Assembly (NCBI GenBank): GCA_049724395.1
Contig: JAUGWO010000267.1
Coordinates: 1-64,000, forward strand
DNA length: 64,000 nucleotides
Origin: Spongospora subterranea f. sp. subterranea
Taxonomy: Eukaryota; Endomyxa: Phytomyxea; Phytomyxea; Plasmodiophorida
Direction: 5' to 3'
Each line of letters starts with the position of its first letter. The first letter of the stretch is position 1. Positions 63,376 to 64,000 of the stretch are shown in pieces. Below the pieces are notes generated by a model. The model saw only the letters and a program-made list of their open reading frames with translations, did not search any database and was not told the origin of the DNA. A program made the translations under genes and the position numbers.

Positions 63376-64000
63376 ATGTACGGGGATCCGAGGGTGAATA
63401 CCAGGGCACCGCCTCCCTTCCTCTCACGCCTAGCTCGGGCCCTATCCGGTCTATTGACGCCATCAAAGCCACAGATCTCGTCCCTGACCATGATCGCGGG
63501 CGATGAGCCCCATCTCTCGGCGCAAATCGCTGATATGATATCGGATGAACTCCTCAGGGTACTACTCTTATTATTCAACTATTGGCTCAAATCATCGGAA
63601 TAGAGCCGATCCGAAATGAAATAGATCGATTAGCGAAATTAGGTTAACTCGTAGCCGACAACAAACCCTCATTATTTCTAGACCCATTTTCTGAATATTC
63701 TCGTGTTTGTTTTTAGCGTGCGCCCATTGATCGCCTTCCCGTTTTATACCTCATGGACTCGATCGTTAAGAACCTTGGCGGCCAGTACATCCCCCTGTTC
63801 GCCCGTCGCCTCCCGCTTTTGGTCCTTTCCACCTACGACGGTCTGCGCCCCGATCACCCAATCCGCTCCTCCATCATGCGTCTAGTTGATTCATGGCGCG
63901 ATGCTCGCTCATTTCCCGTTGAACTCGTTATCGACCTCAAACGACGTTTGCTGGAGCCGCCACCTCCAATTGTTCCTCGCGGGCCGCCTTCAAGGCGTCC
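63376..64000 (+). CDS. Pcf11-like protein, CTD-interacting domain (partial, runs off the window)
   Basis: Exon 1 (ATG 63376 to 63558) encodes a Pro-rich lead and LARALSGLLTPSKPQISSLTMIAGDEPHLSAQIADMISDELLR. A 158-bp intron (63559-63716, GTACTA...TTTTTAG) leads in phase to RAPIDRLPVLYLMDSIVKNLGGQYIPLFARRLPLLVLSTYD. Then come RSSIMRLVDSWRDARSFP and a Pro-rich segment at the window edge. The helices and the LPVLYLMDSIVKN block are those of the CID domain that binds phosphorylated RNA polymerase II CTD in Pcf11, a subunit of cleavage factor IA acting in 3-prime-end formation and termination. Other CID proteins are possible, but the spacing fits Pcf11 best. An earlier exon is not excluded, because the frame is open upstream of 63376. 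Confidence 0.8.

Noticed and set aside
62811-63578. Frames of 60-150 residues on both strands before the Pcf11-like gene
   Set aside because: No recognisable domain and inconsistent frames. Only the plus frame leading into the CID domain is supported.

Overview
The window is eukaryotic nuclear DNA, and mobile elements make up most of it. The host genes that can be read have short spliceosomal introns (about 55-70 bp, GT...AG). They include a centrin, a protein with sperm-tail PG-rich (SHIPPO-type) motifs, a Rab GDP-dissociation inhibitor (GDI) and the CID domain of a Pcf11-like protein. Centrin plus a PG-rich axonemal-type protein suggests an organism that builds flagella or centrioles. Together with a fungal-type Crypton (Ndc10/GCR1_C), fungal-type Tc1-like elements and zinc-finger MULEs, an early-diverging zoosporic fungus or close relative is the best guess. 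That assignment is an inference, not a proof.

Layout. 0.45-3.81 kb: a decayed Tc1-like element with a mariner-like element nested in it. 3.8-7.1 kb: a Crypton with one visible intron. 7.5-9.7 kb: a duplicated membrane-protein gene or pseudogene of unknown function. 10.2-11.4 kb: a retroelement fossil. 11.4-15.9 kb: a 29-bp minisatellite split by a clean PIF/Harbinger element and by a poly(A)-tailed SINE-like repeat. 17.6-23.4 kb: Copia and Ty3-like fossils. 23.4-28.8 kb: hAT and Harbinger remnants. 28.9-29.7 kb: an isolated OTU-protease-like reading frame. 29.7-33.2 kb: two abutting Tc1-like copies. 33.2-34.0 kb: a Harbinger accessory-protein remnant. 34.0-43.4 kb: a Ty3/gypsy fossil with a second Ty3/gypsy element nested in it in inverse orientation, which itself carries a short retroposon. 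43.4-48.5 kb: a Copia remnant, a nearly whole hAT and a zinc-finger MULE remnant. 48.54-51.14 kb: an intact-looking Tc1-like transposon. 51.1-52.0 kb: more debris. 52.2-57.9 kb: a compact island of host genes (centrin, PG-rich protein, an unassigned helical protein, GDI). 58.1-62.2 kb: a MULE with terminal inverted repeats of about 190-200 bp. 63.4 kb to the end: Pcf11-like.

The most interesting object is the MULE at 58.1-62.2 kb. It appears to join a GCM/FLYWCH-like zinc finger, a DDE transposase core, an AT-hook and a C-terminal ubiquitin-protease-like (C19-type) domain. Its outer ends read TTAA on both sides. The OTU-like frame at 28.9 kb is a second deubiquitinase-like fold lying among mobile DNA. 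The Tc1-like family has clearly been active recently: a truncated copy at 32.2-33.2 kb encodes a protein nearly identical to that of the intact copy at 48.5-51.1 kb.

All assignments were made by eye. Exon borders are given only where the reading frame and the splice signals agree.
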